DNA from: Paenarthrobacter sp. A20
GTDB taxonomy: Bacteria > Actinomycetota > Actinomycetes > Actinomycetales > Micrococcaceae
Direction of reading: 5' to 3'
Assembly (NCBI RefSeq): GCF_024168825.1
Contig: NZ_JALJWH010000001.1
Span: 4,712,001-4,776,000 of the forward strand
Length of the DNA stretch: 64,000 bases
The notes under the pieces were generated by a model. The model saw only the letters and a program-made list of their open reading frames with translations, was not told the DNA's origin and ran no database searches. Of the stretch, positions 24,634 through 34,309 are shown piece after piece. A program made the translations under genes and the position numbers. Numbering within the stretch: the stretch's first letter is position 1; every line of letters begins with the position of its first letter.

Positions 24634-25425
24634 ATGGCAATGACTGCACGTCAACGAGCCAAAGTCAGTTTGTACGTCCAGGCCGGAATCTTTGTTGTGG
24701 TCCTGGCCGCAGTGATCCTTGCCGTGGACTGGAAGACGATCGGCACCAGCGTCTTCAACTTCGCCAAGATCGGCCCGATGTTCCCGGACATCTTCCTGGT
24801 TGGCCTCAAGAACACCCTCATCTACACGGCGCTGGCCTTCGTGGTGGGCTTGTCCGGCGGCCTCCTGCTTGCCCTGATGAAGCTCTCCACCTTCCCTCTC
24901 TACCGGTGGCTGGCCACGGGCTACATCGAGTTCTTCCGCGGCGTTCCTGCACTGTTGGTCTTCATCGCCTTCGGCTACGGCGTTCCGCTCGCATTTGGTG
25001 TCCAGTGGGACGTCAACATCGTGGTCATGGTTTCGCTGGGCATGGTGGCCTCGGCCTACATCGCTGAAACCCTCCGCGCGGGCCTCCAGGCTGTGCCCAA
25101 GGGCCAGATGGAAGCCGCCCGTTCACTGGGCATGCCGCAGTGGCGGGCCATGGTTTCCATCGTCATCCCCCAGGCTTTCAAGATCGTCCTTCCGCCGCTG
25201 ACCAACGAGATCATCCTGCTCACCAAGGACTCCTCGCTGATCTACGTCCTGGGCCTCACCGCGTCCCAGTACGAGCTCACCAAGTTCGGCCGTGACGGCA
25301 TCTCCAGCCTCGGAGCCGGCCTGACGCCGCTTCTCGTGGCCGGCGCTTTCTACCTGGTCATCACCATCCCCTTGAGCCTCCTGGCACGGAAGTTCGAAAG
25401 CCGCTCCGCGCGGACGAAGCGATAG
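24634..25425 (+). CDS. Amino-acid ABC transporter permease
   Basis: 263 aa HisM/GlnP-type permease with about five membrane segments. '[21 protein letters not shown]' and the EAA loop '[33 protein letters not shown]' parts are diagnostic. Only one permease in the operon, so it probably forms a homodimer with the ATPase next door. Confidence 0.92.
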   Translation: MAMTARQRAKVSLYVQAGIFVVVLAAVILAVDWKTIGTSVFNFAKIGPMFPDIFLVGLKNTLIYTALAFVVGLSGGLLLALMKLSTFPLYRWLATGYIEFFRGVPALLVFIAFGYGVPLAFGVQWDVNIVVMVSLGMVASAYIAETLRAGLQAVPKGQMEAARSLGMPQWRAMVSIVIPQAFKIVLPPLTNEIILLTKDSSLIYVLGLTASQYELTKFGRDGISSLGAGLTPLLVAGAFYLVITIPLSLLARKFESRSARTKR

Positions 25426-25436
25426 GCAGGACAGTC

Positions 25437-26231
25437 ATGAATAACTCCACTGGGAGCACGTCCAGCGTTCGCGCTGCGGGCGTCGACATCAAGGATCTGC
25501 GCAAGTCCTACGGGAGCAACGAGGTCCTCAAAGGTATCTCGCTGACCGTTGAACCGGGCCAGGTAGTTTGCCTGATCGGGCCCTCGGGCTCCGGCAAGTC
25601 CACCCTCCTGCGCTGCGTCAATCTGCTGGAGCAGCCCAATGCGGGCACCATCAACGTGGGCAAGTTCGAGGCCACAGACCCTGACGTGGACCTCAACAAA
25701 ATGCGCCAGAGCGTTGGAATGGTGTTCCAGCACTTCAACCTGTTCCCGCACCTGAGCGTGTTGGATAACTGCACCATTTCGCAAATGAAGGTCCTCAAGC
25801 GCTCCAAGTCCGAGGCAGCCGGCGTGGCCCGCCACAACCTGGAGCGCGTTGGCTTGGGACACCTCGCCGACCGATTCCCGGACCAGCTCTCCGGTGGCCA
25901 GCAGCAGCGCGTGGCTATTGCCCGTGCCCTGTCCATGGACCCGCAGCTCATGCTTTTCGATGAGCCCACGTCAGCTTTGGACCCTGAGACCGTGGGCGAC
26001 GTCCTTGCCGTCATGCGCAAGCTGGCCCAGGAAGGCATGACCATGCTGGTGGTCACGCACGAGATGGGCTTCGCCCGTGAAGTCGCCGACCGCGTGGTCT
26101 TCATGGACGCCGGTGTCGTGGTGGAAGAAGGGCCGGCGGAGAACGTCATCAGTGCCCCCACCCAGCCACGAACCAAGGAATTCCTGCGCCGTGTCCTGGA
26201 CCCGACGCACATCGGTGTCGAGGAAGCCTGA
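25437..26231 (+). CDS. Amino-acid ABC transporter ATP-binding protein
   Basis: 264 aa, GlnQ-like: Walker [10 protein letters not shown], '[18 protein letters not shown]', signature [15 protein letters not shown], Walker B LMLFDEP, 'SALDPE', H-loop '[11 protein letters not shown]'. About 17 non-conserved residues precede the conserved start. AGGAC lies before the ATG. Ends the operon, followed by a strong terminator. Confidence 0.93.
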   Translation: MNNSTGSTSSVRAAGVDIKDLRKSYGSNEVLKGISLTVEPGQVVCLIGPSGSGKSTLLRCVNLLEQPNAGTINVGKFEATDPDVDLNKMRQSVGMVFQHFNLFPHLSVLDNCTISQMKVLKRSKSEAAGVARHNLERVGLGHLADRFPDQLSGGQQQRVAIARALSMDPQLMLFDEPTSALDPETVGDVLAVMRKLAQEGMTMLVVTHEMGFAREVADRVVFMDAGVVVEEGPAENVISAPTQPRTKEFLRRVLDPTHIGVEEA

Positions 26232-26261
26232 CGCCACGCAGATTCGCTAGCGCCACGGAAC

Positions 26262-26303
26262 CAGGAGGGCGACACCCATAGGTGGGTGTCGCCCTCCTGT
26301 TTC
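26262..26303. terminator. Bidirectional terminator between the ABC operon and menD
   Basis: Perfect 17-bp stem CAGGAGGGCGACACCCA (26262-26278) with its complement (26283-26299), loop of 4, followed by TTTCTGTG. Confidence 0.85.
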
Positions 26304-26325
26304 TGTGTCACCGGCGAGCCTGGGC

Positions 26326-28035
26326 TTAGCCCGCCGTGAGGACCTGGCCCACCGCAGCGTTGATGGCTTCCTTGATCCGAGCATGGAGCACCCGCAGGCC
26401 TGCCCGGTCGACGCGCACCTCCACGATGGTGCGCCCCTTGAGCGGCAGCTTGAGTGCGTCGGCGAGTTCCGCCGTCGTACTTACCGCTTGATGTCCGACG
26501 CCGTACGCGGCCGCGAGTGCCGCAATGTCCACTGAGTGCGGGGTACCGAAGAGGCGTTCGACGGCGGTGCCGTAGGCGCCTGAGTCCTCGACGGCGCCGT
26601 GCTCGAGCAGGCTGAAGATGGCACCGCCGGCGTCGTTGAGCACCACGATGCGCAGGTCCGGCACAGGTTCACCGTGGCCGAGAAGCAACCCCCCAGCGTC
26701 GTGGAGGAAGGTGACATCGCCCAGGAGAACCGTGGTTTCGCGTCCGCTGCCCAGGGCGATGCCGGTGGCTGTGGCGATGGTGCCGTCGATTCCGGCGAGG
26801 CCGCGGTTTGCGTGCACGGTAGCGATGGGTTCGGTGTGGGGTTGACCGGCGAGGTCGACGTCGCGGATGCCGTTGGAGGAGCCGAGGACCAGCTGACCGC
26901 GGGAGTGTTCCCAAACGGTTGCACCAACGGAGGGACCGTTGGCGAGGGTCTCCCCCGCGAGCACTCCGTCAAGGCTGTGTTGGGCTGCTGCGCCTGCGAG
27001 GAGCCAGGAATCCAGCCATTCCGCAGACCCCCGGCCAGCGAAATCGGCCAATTCGGGGAGGGTTTCGATGGGTGTTTCGCGGCGTCGGCCCGCCTCATAC
27101 CAAGCGACTGGAACAGGCTGGTAGATGGCTGTGCCTACGGACTCGCGGGCCAGCAAGGATGCCACGGGACGGGACAGGGTTGCCCGGCCAAAAAGGACCA
27201 CCCTTTCGATCGGAGCGGGCGACTCGGGGCCGAAGTGCTCCAACAACACCCGGTACGGCCCAACTGCGTTAGGCCCGAAACGTGCGTTGGAGGACGGTTC
27301 CGCGAGCAACGGAAGGCCGTGGGCCCGCGCAAATGCTTCAGCCACGGGGCCTGCGTCGTGGCCTGCGAGGACCACGGTGCGTCGCTCGGCGAGTTCGCTG
27401 GATGCTGCCGGGAGATCCAAAACCTGGGGGCCGGCGTCATAATGGAACACTCCGTGTCCGGTGGTTTCGGGCAGGGCGTCGCCGGCCGCGGGAACCAGCG
27501 GATCGCGGAACGCGAGGTTCACTTGGACAGGGCCGGGCGGGGTGTCTTCAAGTGCGCCGGTGGCGGCATACAACGCGGTGGAAACAGCCTTTTGCGGATG
27601 GTCACCGGCAGGGATGTCGACGGCGAATCGTACGTGGTCGCCGAAGAGGTCCAGTTGGATGGTTGTCTGGTTGGCCCCGGTTCCGTGGAGTTCCTCCGGC
27701 CGGTCCGCGGAAATGACCACCACAGGCACTGCTGAGTGGTTGGCCTCCATGACGGACGGAAGAAGGTTGCCAACCGCCGTGCCTGAAGTGGTTACCACAG
27801 CCACCGGCGCCTCGGTGGAAAGTGCCAGGCCCAGGGCTGTGAACCCGGCATCGCGTTCGTCAATGCGGACGTGCAGCCGGACGCGGCCGGCAGCTTCTGC
27901 TTCCGCGAGGGCGTAGGCCAGGGGCGCCGACCGTGAACCAGGGGCCACCACCACGTGCCGCACCCCGCCGTCCAGCAGTGCCGTCACGGCGATCCGGGCG
28001 GCGGCGATGGATGTCAGAGAGTCCTGGGAAGTCAC
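26326..28035 (-). CDS. menD: MenD, SEPHCHC synthase
   Basis: 569 aa ThDP enzyme. 'GSRSAPLAYALAEA', 'HVRIDERDAGFTALGLA' with the conserved Glu, 'VTTSGTAVGNLLPSVMEA', and C-terminal ThDP/Mg segment 'LLGDVTFLHDAGGLL' to 'VLNDAGG'. Condenses isochorismate with 2-oxoglutarate. GTG start lies 6 nt after TAGACT with no ribosome-binding site (leaderless type). Convergent with the amino-acid importer, so the men genes here are not one operon. Confidence 0.94.
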   Translation of the reverse strand: MTSQDSLTSIAAARIAVTALLDGGVRHVVVAPGSRSAPLAYALAEAEAAGRVRLHVRIDERDAGFTALGLALSTEAPVAVVTTSGTAVGNLLPSVMEANHSAVPVVVISADRPEELHGTGANQTTIQLDLFGDHVRFAVDIPAGDHPQKAVSTALYAATGALEDTPPGPVQVNLAFRDPLVPAAGDALPETTGHGVFHYDAGPQVLDLPAASSELAERRTVVLAGHDAGPVAEAFARAHGLPLLAEPSSNARFGPNAVGPYRVLLEHFGPESPAPIERVVLFGRATLSRPVASLLARESVGTAIYQPVPVAWYEAGRRRETPIETLPELADFAGRGSAEWLDSWLLAGAAAQHSLDGVLAGETLANGPSVGATVWEHSRGQLVLGSSNGIRDVDLAGQPHTEPIATVHANRGLAGIDGTIATATGIALGSGRETTVLLGDVTFLHDAGGLLLGHGEPVPDLRIVVLNDAGGAIFSLLEHGAVEDSGAYGTAVERLFGTPHSVDIAALAAAYGVGHQAVSTTAELADALKLPLKGRTIVEVRVDRAGLRVLHARIKEAINAAVGQVLTAG

Positions 28036-28041
28036 CCGTCC

Positions 28042-28047
28042 AGTCTA
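28042..28047 (-). promoter_or_regulatory. -10 box of a probably leaderless transcript (menD)
   Basis: TAGACT on the minus strand, 6 nt before the GTG at 28035. Confidence 0.4.
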
Positions 28048-28078
28048 TTGGCGCGTGTGGACGCTCATTACACCCCAA

Positions 28079-28366
<288 letters not shown>

Positions 28367-28368
28367 CT

Positions 28369-28374
28369 ACTATA
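28369..28374 (-). promoter_or_regulatory. Putative -10 of cstR
   Basis: TATAGT on the minus strand, directly beside operator 1, so CstR binding would occlude its own promoter. No good -35 is visible. Confidence 0.35.
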
Positions 28375-28430
28375 TACCCCCTGGGGTGTTTGACTACCCC
28401 CCGGGGTATCTGGAATACTCGGCGGGGTAT
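28374..28430. promoter_or_regulatory. Triple CstR operator array with embedded promoter
   Basis: Three palindromes: ATACCCCCTGGGGTGT (28374-28389), TACCCCCCGGGGTA (28395-28408) and ATACTCGGCGGGGTAT (28415-28430). Centres are 20 and 21 bp apart, about two helical turns, so all lie on the same face. On the plus strand TTGACT (28390-28395) and AATACT (28414-28419), 18 bp apart, form a promoter for the rhodanese operon with operator 2 in its spacer and operator 3 over the -10. Confidence 0.75.
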
Positions 28431-28458
28431 CCGCTACTGCCTATTCGAGAGGCTCTCC

Positions 28459-29070
28459 ATGACGTCCCCCACCAAGGCATCCGCCATCACCACGCTCGCC
28501 CCGGAAACACTGCACAACTGGATTGCCGAACACCGCGATCTGATGGTGATCGATGTGCGCTCAGCTGCCGAGTTCGAATCCATGCACATCCGCGGGTCCT
28601 ATAACGTGCCCCTGCCTTTGCTTTCGGAACATACCGATGAACTGGCTGCCAGACTGGGTTCCCGCGTGGTTCTGGTGTGCCAGTCAGGCGCACGCGCCGA
28701 GCAGGCCCGTCAGCGGCTTGGCGCGTCTGGCATTGAAGGTGCGCACGTTCTGACCGGAGGGGTCCCCGGGTTCGTCGCCGCCGGTGGCGACGTTGTGAGG
28801 GGCAAGGACCGCTGGGACCTGGAGCGCCAGGTCCGCCTCGCTGCCGGCTCCTTGGTGGTGCTGGGCATGGTGGGCGGCAAGTTCATCTCACCCAAAATCC
28901 GCGTGCTAACCGGGGCCATCGGCGCGGGGCTGACCTTCTCGGCCGCCACCAACACCTGCGCAATGGGGAAAGTCCTCTCAGTCATGCCGTGGAACAAGGC
29001 CGCCAAGGAGCCCACCCGCGAAAGCGCCATCCTCCAGCTTCCGGCACCAGAAGCGGGCATTGCGGCATGA
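28459..29070 (+). CDS. Rhodanese with membrane tail (DUF2892-like)
   Basis: 203 aa. Rhodanese domain (residues ~12-110) with active-site loop CQSGARA (Cys74), then a segment with two membrane helices (about 128-175) resembling DUF2892, the arrangement of YgaP-type membrane sulfurtransferases. ATG 28459 chosen since the open upstream frame crosses the operators. First gene of the persulfide operon; stop overlaps the TauE gene (ATGA). Confidence 0.85.
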   Translation: MTSPTKASAITTLAPETLHNWIAEHRDLMVIDVRSAAEFESMHIRGSYNVPLPLLSEHTDELAARLGSRVVLVCQSGARAEQARQRLGASGIEGAHVLTGGVPGFVAAGGDVVRGKDRWDLERQVRLAAGSLVVLGMVGGKFISPKIRVLTGAIGAGLTFSAATNTCAMGKVLSVMPWNKAAKEPTRESAILQLPAPEAGIAA

Positions 29071-29825
29071 TCCCGGCCCTGGCCCTGGGACTCATTGTCG
29101 GGATCGTCCTGGGAGTGGTGGGTGGCGGTGGGTCAATCATCGCCGTCCCCGCCCTTGTCTACGGCGTGGGCATGAGTCCTACCCAGGCCATCCCGACGTC
29201 CCTGTTGGTGGTAGGAGTATCGTCTTTGGCGGCACTACTTCCGAGGGTCCGGGACGGCCTGAACTGGCCGGTCGTCGCGTTGATCGGTCTTGCAGGCATC
29301 CCGGCAGCCTGGGGTGGTGCAGCCGTAGGCCGACTGCTGGATCCAAACATCCTGATGCTGGCATTTGCGGTGATCATGGTGGCCGCAGGGATCCGAATGC
29401 TCGCCAAGCCCCGCGAGTCCGATGGATCCTGCAGCACGGGCCCCAACAGGGCCTTCCGATCCTGCGCTCCAAAGGCAGTGGGGGTAGGGCTGCTGGTGGG
29501 ATTTCTGACCGGACTGCTGGGGGTTGGCGGCGGCTTCCTCATCACCCCCGCCTTGACCATCCTTCTGGGCCTGCGCCTGAAGCAGGCTGTCGGAACGTCC
29601 TTGGCCATCATCGTGATCAACTCCGCCGCAGGGTTCAGCGCGCACGCTGCCGGGTACACCATCGACTGGGCAACCACACTGGCATTCGCCGTCCCGGCCA
29701 TCCTGGGCTCGCTGGTCGCCGCCCGGGTGGCCCGCCGCCTGAAGGACAAATACGTCCGCATCTCGTTCGCAGTACTCATCTTCGCCGTCGCGGCGTGGGT
29801 GACCACCGGGGCCGTAACTGCCTAA
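29067..29825 (+). CDS. TauE/SafE family sulfite/thiosulfate exporter
   Basis: 252 aa, seven to eight membrane segments. Family features: 'GVVGGGGSIIAVPALVYGVGMSPTQAI' near the start and the matching second half 'LLGVGGGFLITPALTILLGLRLKQAVGTSLAIIVINS'. In Cst operons such proteins are thought to export sulfite made from persulfide. Coupled by ATGA to the upstream rhodanese. Confidence 0.88.
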   Translation: MIPALALGLIVGIVLGVVGGGGSIIAVPALVYGVGMSPTQAIPTSLLVVGVSSLAALLPRVRDGLNWPVVALIGLAGIPAAWGGAAVGRLLDPNILMLAFAVIMVAAGIRMLAKPRESDGSCSTGPNRAFRSCAPKAVGVGLLVGFLTGLLGVGGGFLITPALTILLGLRLKQAVGTSLAIIVINSAAGFSAHAAGYTIDWATTLAFAVPAILGSLVAARVARRLKDKYVRISFAVLIFAVAAWVTTGAVTA

Positions 29826-29846
29826 CCAAGGAAGAAGGAGAACACT

Positions 29847-30188
29847 ATGGGACTCATGGATACCGTCAGAAAGGCCTTCGGTAAGCCCTATAAAACGATC
29901 GACGTCGCCAGGGCCAAGGAACTCCTGGACTCCGGCGCCACGCTGATCGATGTCCGATCAGCGCAGGAGTGGCGAACCGGCCGCGCCACGCAGGCCAAGC
30001 ATATTCCTTTGGACCGACTGCAGACCAGCACCTCCGGCATCCAGAAATCCCGGCCCGTCATCGCCGTGTGCGCTTCAGGGGTACGGTCCGCTTCGGCGGC
30101 CCGGCTGCTAGCCACAAAAGGGTATGACGCCTACTCGCTACGCGGAGGCATGGCAGCCTGGCGTCGCGCCGGCGAACCTGTCCGTTAG
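29847..30188 (+). CDS. Single-domain rhodanese
   Basis: 113 aa rhodanese with 'LIDVRSAQEW' and active-site loop CASGVRS (Cys75). About 15 residues precede the domain. AGGAGAAC lies ahead of the ATG. Sulfur carrier or persulfide transferase in the cytoplasm, partners the persulfide dioxygenase downstream by context. Confidence 0.85.
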   Translation: MGLMDTVRKAFGKPYKTIDVARAKELLDSGATLIDVRSAQEWRTGRATQAKHIPLDRLQTSTSGIQKSRPVIAVCASGVRSASAARLLATKGYDAYSLRGGMAAWRRAGEPVR

Positions 30189-30219
30189 CGACTGTCACTA
30201 TCTTTCGAAGGAGAATCCA

Positions 30220-30516
30220 ATGGCCGAAATCACTGTCACCGAAGCAGAGCAGCGGCGCTCCACCGTCTGCATCCTCGACGTCCGCGAGGACTTTGAGGTC
30301 GCCGAAGGCATGATTCCCGGAGCCCTCCACATTCCCATGGGTCAGTTGCAGGCACGCCTGTCCGAACTGGACCACAAAGTCCCGGTCATTGCCGTATGTC
30401 GAAGCGGCAACCGTTCAGCCCGCGTCGCTGACGCCCTCAATGGCGCCGGCTTTTCTGCGGACACGATGGCCGGGGGCATGATCGCCTGGATCCGGGCCGG
30501 TCTTGCCACCACCTGA
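30220..30516 (+). CDS. Small single-domain rhodanese
   Basis: 98 aa rhodanese, 'ILDVREDFEVAEGMIPGALHIPMGQL'-type order and active-site loop CRSGNRS (Cys60). Start at 30220 fixed by GAAGGAG 7 nt upstream; the longer frame from 30124 would overlap the previous gene. Third sulfurtransferase of the operon. Confidence 0.85.
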   Translation: MAEITVTEAEQRRSTVCILDVREDFEVAEGMIPGALHIPMGQLQARLSELDHKVPVIAVCRSGNRSARVADALNGAGFSADTMAGGMIAWIRAGLATT

Positions 30517-30611
30517 ACGAAAACGCGGCAGTGCGGCACCCTGACATCACTTTCACCAAAGTGGACACCGCACGTACGCACCAAAACTGCTGGCCGAACT
30601 CCCCTTGGAAT

Positions 30612-30627
30612 ATACCCCCATGGGTAT
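30612..30627. promoter_or_regulatory. CstR-type operator upstream of the persulfide dioxygenase
   Basis: ATACCCCCATGGGTAT, same design as the array at 28374-28430, 43 bp before the ATG at 30670. Implies that the last gene has its own CstR-controlled promoter in the 153-bp gap after the small rhodanese. Confidence 0.65.
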
Positions 30628-30669
30628 TCGTTTCAATTACGTCATCTACTCCACGAAGGAGAGCACACC

Positions 30670-32070
30670 ATGCTTATCGAGCGCATTTACGATGAAGACC
30701 TCGCCCATGCCAGCTACCTGATCGGCTGCCAAGCCAAGGGAGAAGCCATTGTTGTCGATGGCCGGCGTGACATCGCCGTCTATCAGGATCTCGCCGCGAA
30801 GAACGGCATGAAGATCGTGGCCGTAACCGAGACACATATCCATGCCGACTACCTTTCCGGCACTCGTGAACTTGCCGCCGTCACCGGAGCAAAAATATAT
30901 GTTTCCGGCGAGGGCGGCCCCGAATGGCAGTACGAATTCGACGGCGAGCGGTTGCATGACGGTGACAGGATCGCCTTGGGCAACATCAGCATCCAAGCAG
31001 TGCATACCCCGGGCCACACTCCTGAACACCTTTCCTTCCTGGTCACCGACGGCGCGTTCAGCGACCAGCCAGGCTACTTGCTCTCCGGGGACTTCGTTTT
31101 CTCCGGCGACTTGGGTCGACCGGACTTGCTCGATGAGGCCGCGGGCGGAATCGACACCCGTTTCGAGGGCGCCAAGCAACTCTTTGCCAGCCTCCGGGAC
31201 AAATTCCTGACCCTTCCCGACTACGTCCAGGTCCACCCGGCCCACGGTGCCGGCAGCGCCTGCGGCAAGGCCCTCGGGGCCATACCCTCGTCAACCGTGG
31301 GCTATGAGCGCCTGTACGCCTGGTGGGGACCCTACCTGGCAGCGAACGACGAGCAAGGATTCGTTGACGAACTCCTGGACGGGCAACCCGACGCCCATGC
31401 TTACTTCGGACGGATGAAGCGGGAAAACCGTGAAGGGCCCGCCGTCTTGGGCGCACGCCTGCCCCTTCAGGAGCTGGACGCCGCGGAGGTGTCCCAGGAC
31501 CTGGCATTGGACAAGGTCACGTTCATCGACACCCGCCCGCACACTGAGGTCCACCACAGCACAGTAATCCGGTCGCTCAACGTTCCCGCGGGCAAGTCGG
31601 TAGCCAGTTACGGAGCCTGGGTGATCAACCCGGAAACGGACAAAAACCCGCTGGTTCTCTTGGCACCGGACCAGGGCGCAGCCCAGGACATGTGGGATCA
31701 CTTGGTACGTGTCGGCATCGACAACATCGCCGGATTCCTCACCAGCATCGACGGCCTGCCAATGTTCACGCCTAAGCTCATCCAGCCGGAGGAACTCGAC
31801 GGCTTCAACGCTGCCATGGTCCTGGATGTCCGTAACAAGACAGAGCACAATTCCGGCCATATCCCTGGTTCCCACCAGCTCAGCGGTGGCCGCGTCATGT
31901 GGCATCTTGACGAACTACCCGCCGAAGGCACCATCGTGAGCTATTGCCAGTCCGGCGTTCGGAACTCAGTTGCGGCCAGCGCCCTTCGCCGGGCCGGATA
32001 CGACGTCGTCGAACTCGACGGCAGCTACGCAGCATGGTCCGCCCAGCAGAATTCACTGGCCACCGCCTAA
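30670..32070 (+). CDS. cstB: Persulfide dioxygenase-rhodanese fusion (CstB-like)
   Basis: 466 aa. N-terminal metallo-beta-lactamase domain with 'THIHADYLSG' (His56, His58, Asp60), 'HTPGHTPEH' and 'SGDFVFSGDLGRPD', as in ETHE1-type non-heme Fe persulfide dioxygenases. Then a degenerate rhodanese-like domain ('FIDTRPHTEVHHSTV', no active Cys seen) and an active C-terminal rhodanese with CQSGVRN (Cys426). This three-part layout matches staphylococcal CstB, which oxidises persulfide to sulfite and passes sulfur on to make thiosulfate. GAAGGAG precedes the ATG. Confidence 0.9.
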   Translation: MLIERIYDEDLAHASYLIGCQAKGEAIVVDGRRDIAVYQDLAAKNGMKIVAVTETHIHADYLSGTRELAAVTGAKIYVSGEGGPEWQYEFDGERLHDGDRIALGNISIQAVHTPGHTPEHLSFLVTDGAFSDQPGYLLSGDFVFSGDLGRPDLLDEAAGGIDTRFEGAKQLFASLRDKFLTLPDYVQVHPAHGAGSACGKALGAIPSSTVGYERLYAWWGPYLAANDEQGFVDELLDGQPDAHAYFGRMKRENREGPAVLGARLPLQELDAAEVSQDLALDKVTFIDTRPHTEVHHSTVIRSLNVPAGKSVASYGAWVINPETDKNPLVLLAPDQGAAQDMWDHLVRVGIDNIAGFLTSIDGLPMFTPKLIQPEELDGFNAAMVLDVRNKTEHNSGHIPGSHQLSGGRVMWHLDELPAEGTIVSYCQSGVRNSVAASALRRAGYDVVELDGSYAAWSAQQNSLATA

Positions 32071-32077
32071 AGCCTAG

Positions 32078-32116
32078 GGCCCTCCCGCCCGTCAGTTACC
32101 GCGGGTGAGAGGGCCT
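32078..32116. terminator. Hairpin between the persulfide operon and phoX
   Basis: Arms 32078-32091 and 32102-32115 pair over 14 positions with one mismatch and one G-T pair (GGCCCTC with GAGGGCC at the base); TTCGTTC follows. Convergent genes share it. Confidence 0.6.
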
Positions 32117-32140
32117 TCGTTCAACGATCAGGGGCAGGCG

Positions 32141-34231
32141 TTACTTGCGGAAGACCTGCACGATCGACGGACGCGGGGCGCGAACGGCACCGGCGGCAGG
32201 AGTGGCCCCGGCCGGCACGTAATCCGGGAAGAAGGAGTTCTGCGCTGCGAACGAGCCCTCTTCACCCGGGTGCTGGACGGCGACGAACACTGTTCGCTCT
32301 TCGTCGTGGATGATCGGACCACAGGTCTCGGCATCACGGGGCACTGCGAGGAACTGCTCCACCTTGCCGCGCTCACGACCCTCAAGGGTGACCTTGAAGA
32401 GGCCATCGGCGTACCCGATGCTGGACGGTGCACCATCGGTGGAGATCCAAAGATTGCCCACGGAGTCGAACGCCACGTTGTCCGGGCAGGAGATCGGCGA
32501 AACCTTGTCCGTGGGGAATCCGGAGAAGTAGGTGGAGGTGTTCTTGGCAGGGTCGCCGGCAACCAGCAGGAGGTTCCAGTTGAACTTGGTCCCCGTCTGC
32601 TCGCGCCCTTCGGTGATTTCCACAATGTGTCCATCGCGGTTCAACGTGCGCGGGTTGACCTCCGTGGCGCCTTCCTTGCCGGCCTTGCCGCGGTCGGAGT
32701 TGTTGGTGCAGGCGACGTAGACCTTGCCGGTGAGCGGGTTCGGCTGGACGTCTTCGCAGCGGTCCATCTTGGTGGGGCCAACTTTGTCGGCGGCGAGGCG
32801 GGTGTAGACCAGTACTTCGGGGACAGACATGCCCGGAACGGCGGACTTTCCGTCGACAACCAGCGGCAGCCACTCGCCGCTGCCATCGAAGGCACCATCG
32901 GCAGGGAGCTTTCCTGAGCCATCGATCTCGGCAACCGGCGAATCACCCGTGAACTTGGCAACGTAGAGGTCGCCCTCGGAGAGCAGACCCATGTTGTTCC
33001 TGCGGGCTTCCTTGGAGTCGCCGGCCTTGTACTTGCCCTTGGAGACGAACTTGTAGAGGTAGTCGAAGCGCTCGTCGTCGCCCATGTAAGCCACGACCTT
33101 GCCGGAGGGGGCAACAATGACGTTGGCGCCTTCGTGCTTGAAGCGGCCCATAGCGGAGTGCTTCTTAGGCGTGGAGGTGGGGTCGAACGGGTCAACTTCC
33201 ACGATCCAGCCGAAGCGGTTGGTCTCGTTGGCGTAGCCGGAGTTGCGGGTATCGAAGCGCGGCTCGTCGAGTTCCCACTTACGCGAAGTGGGGTTGGCCG
33301 TGATGCCGTACCGCTTGTCGCCATCGCTCGTGCCCGGTGCGGCGAAGTAGCCGTTGAAGTTCTCTTCGCCGGAGAGGATGGTGCCCCACGGGGTGGTGCC
33401 GCCGGAGCAGTTACCCAGCGTGCCCTTGATCCAGCGGCCTGCGGGGTCATCGATGGTCTTGACCAGGTTGGTACCTGCTGCGGCGCCGGTCAGTTCGTAG
33501 ACGGTGTCCGTGAGGAAGCGTCGGTTCAGGGGTGCGCCCTGGACGTAGTTCCACGGCTTGTTCTTGTTCTTGCGTTCGAGCTCAACCACTGCCAGGCCGT
33601 GCCCGGCCCGACCAATGGCACGTGCCTCGGCGGGGTCAAAGCCCACGGGCAGCATGATGTTCTCGTTGGTGTACTCGTGGTTGGTGAACAGTACCGCACG
33701 GCGATCCTTGGAACCGGGGATGGGCAGGATGTCCGTGTAGTCGTTGTTGTAGCCGAACTGTCGGGCCTGGGCTGCGGCGGTCTGCGCGTTGAGGTCGAAG
33801 GCCGGCGAATCGGCGAACAGGGGGTCGCCCCAGCGGATGATCGGCTTCCAGTCGAAGCCTTCGGGCACGGTGAAGGCGTCCACAGCGGCATCGACCGGCT
33901 TGATCGCGGAGAACTTGAGCTTGGACTTCTCGAAGCCCTTCTTCGCGGCCTCGGAGAGTCCGTTGCCGGAGTCGGCCACCGCAGTATCGGCACCGCTTAC
34001 AGCACCACCGAGTACGACGGCGAGCGCACCGGCGGCGCCGAGGCCAAGAGCGGCGCGGCGGGACATTGCCGTTGAGGCGATGTCGCGGAAGTAGCCGTTG
34101 GCGCTGGTGTTGCAGACATCGCCCGAGCAGGCGTTATCGCACTTAAGGGCACACGTCACGGGGCTGCGCTTGCCCTTGGTGTGGCCGAGCATGGGGAGCA
34201 GCGCAAACGTGCGTCCGGTGGTTTCAGACAT
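32141..34231 (-). CDS. phoX: PhoX-family secreted phosphatase
   Basis: 696 aa DUF839/PhoX protein. N-terminal cysteine-bearing stretch (three Cys between 'VTCALKC' and 'GDVC') and 'NGYFRDIASTAMSRRAALGLGAAGALA', a twin-arginine-type signal preceded by the usual PhoX extension. Body contains 'RWGDPLF', 'FTNHEYTNENIM', 'GNCSGGTTPWGT' and 'EDVQPNPLTGKVYVACTNN', all typical. Ca/Fe-dependent alkaline phosphatase exported folded. Convergent with cstB; not linked to a visible Pho box. Confidence 0.9.
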   Translation of the reverse strand: MSETTGRTFALLPMLGHTKGKRSPVTCALKCDNACSGDVCNTSANGYFRDIASTAMSRRAALGLGAAGALAVVLGGAVSGADTAVADSGNGLSEAAKKGFEKSKLKFSAIKPVDAAVDAFTVPEGFDWKPIIRWGDPLFADSPAFDLNAQTAAAQARQFGYNNDYTDILPIPGSKDRRAVLFTNHEYTNENIMLPVGFDPAEARAIGRAGHGLAVVELERKNKNKPWNYVQGAPLNRRFLTDTVYELTGAAAGTNLVKTIDDPAGRWIKGTLGNCSGGTTPWGTILSGEENFNGYFAAPGTSDGDKRYGITANPTSRKWELDEPRFDTRNSGYANETNRFGWIVEVDPFDPTSTPKKHSAMGRFKHEGANVIVAPSGKVVAYMGDDERFDYLYKFVSKGKYKAGDSKEARRNNMGLLSEGDLYVAKFTGDSPVAEIDGSGKLPADGAFDGSGEWLPLVVDGKSAVPGMSVPEVLVYTRLAADKVGPTKMDRCEDVQPNPLTGKVYVACTNNSDRGKAGKEGATEVNPRTLNRDGHIVEITEGREQTGTKFNWNLLLVAGDPAKNTSTYFSGFPTDKVSPISCPDNVAFDSVGNLWISTDGAPSSIGYADGLFKVTLEGRERGKVEQFLAVPRDAETCGPIIHDEERTVFVAVQHPGEEGSFAAQNSFFPDYVPAGATPAAGAVRAPRPSIVQVFRK

Positions 34232-34309
34232 GGGGGAAGACCTTCCAGAGGATGTACCAGGTTCCCGTTGAGCCTTTCAGCGGAATCCGAATCTGAGAGG
34301 TCTCTCTGG

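Noticed and set aside
26599..27735. 378-codon plus-strand frame with many Cys and Gly
   Set aside because: Antisense shadow of menD.
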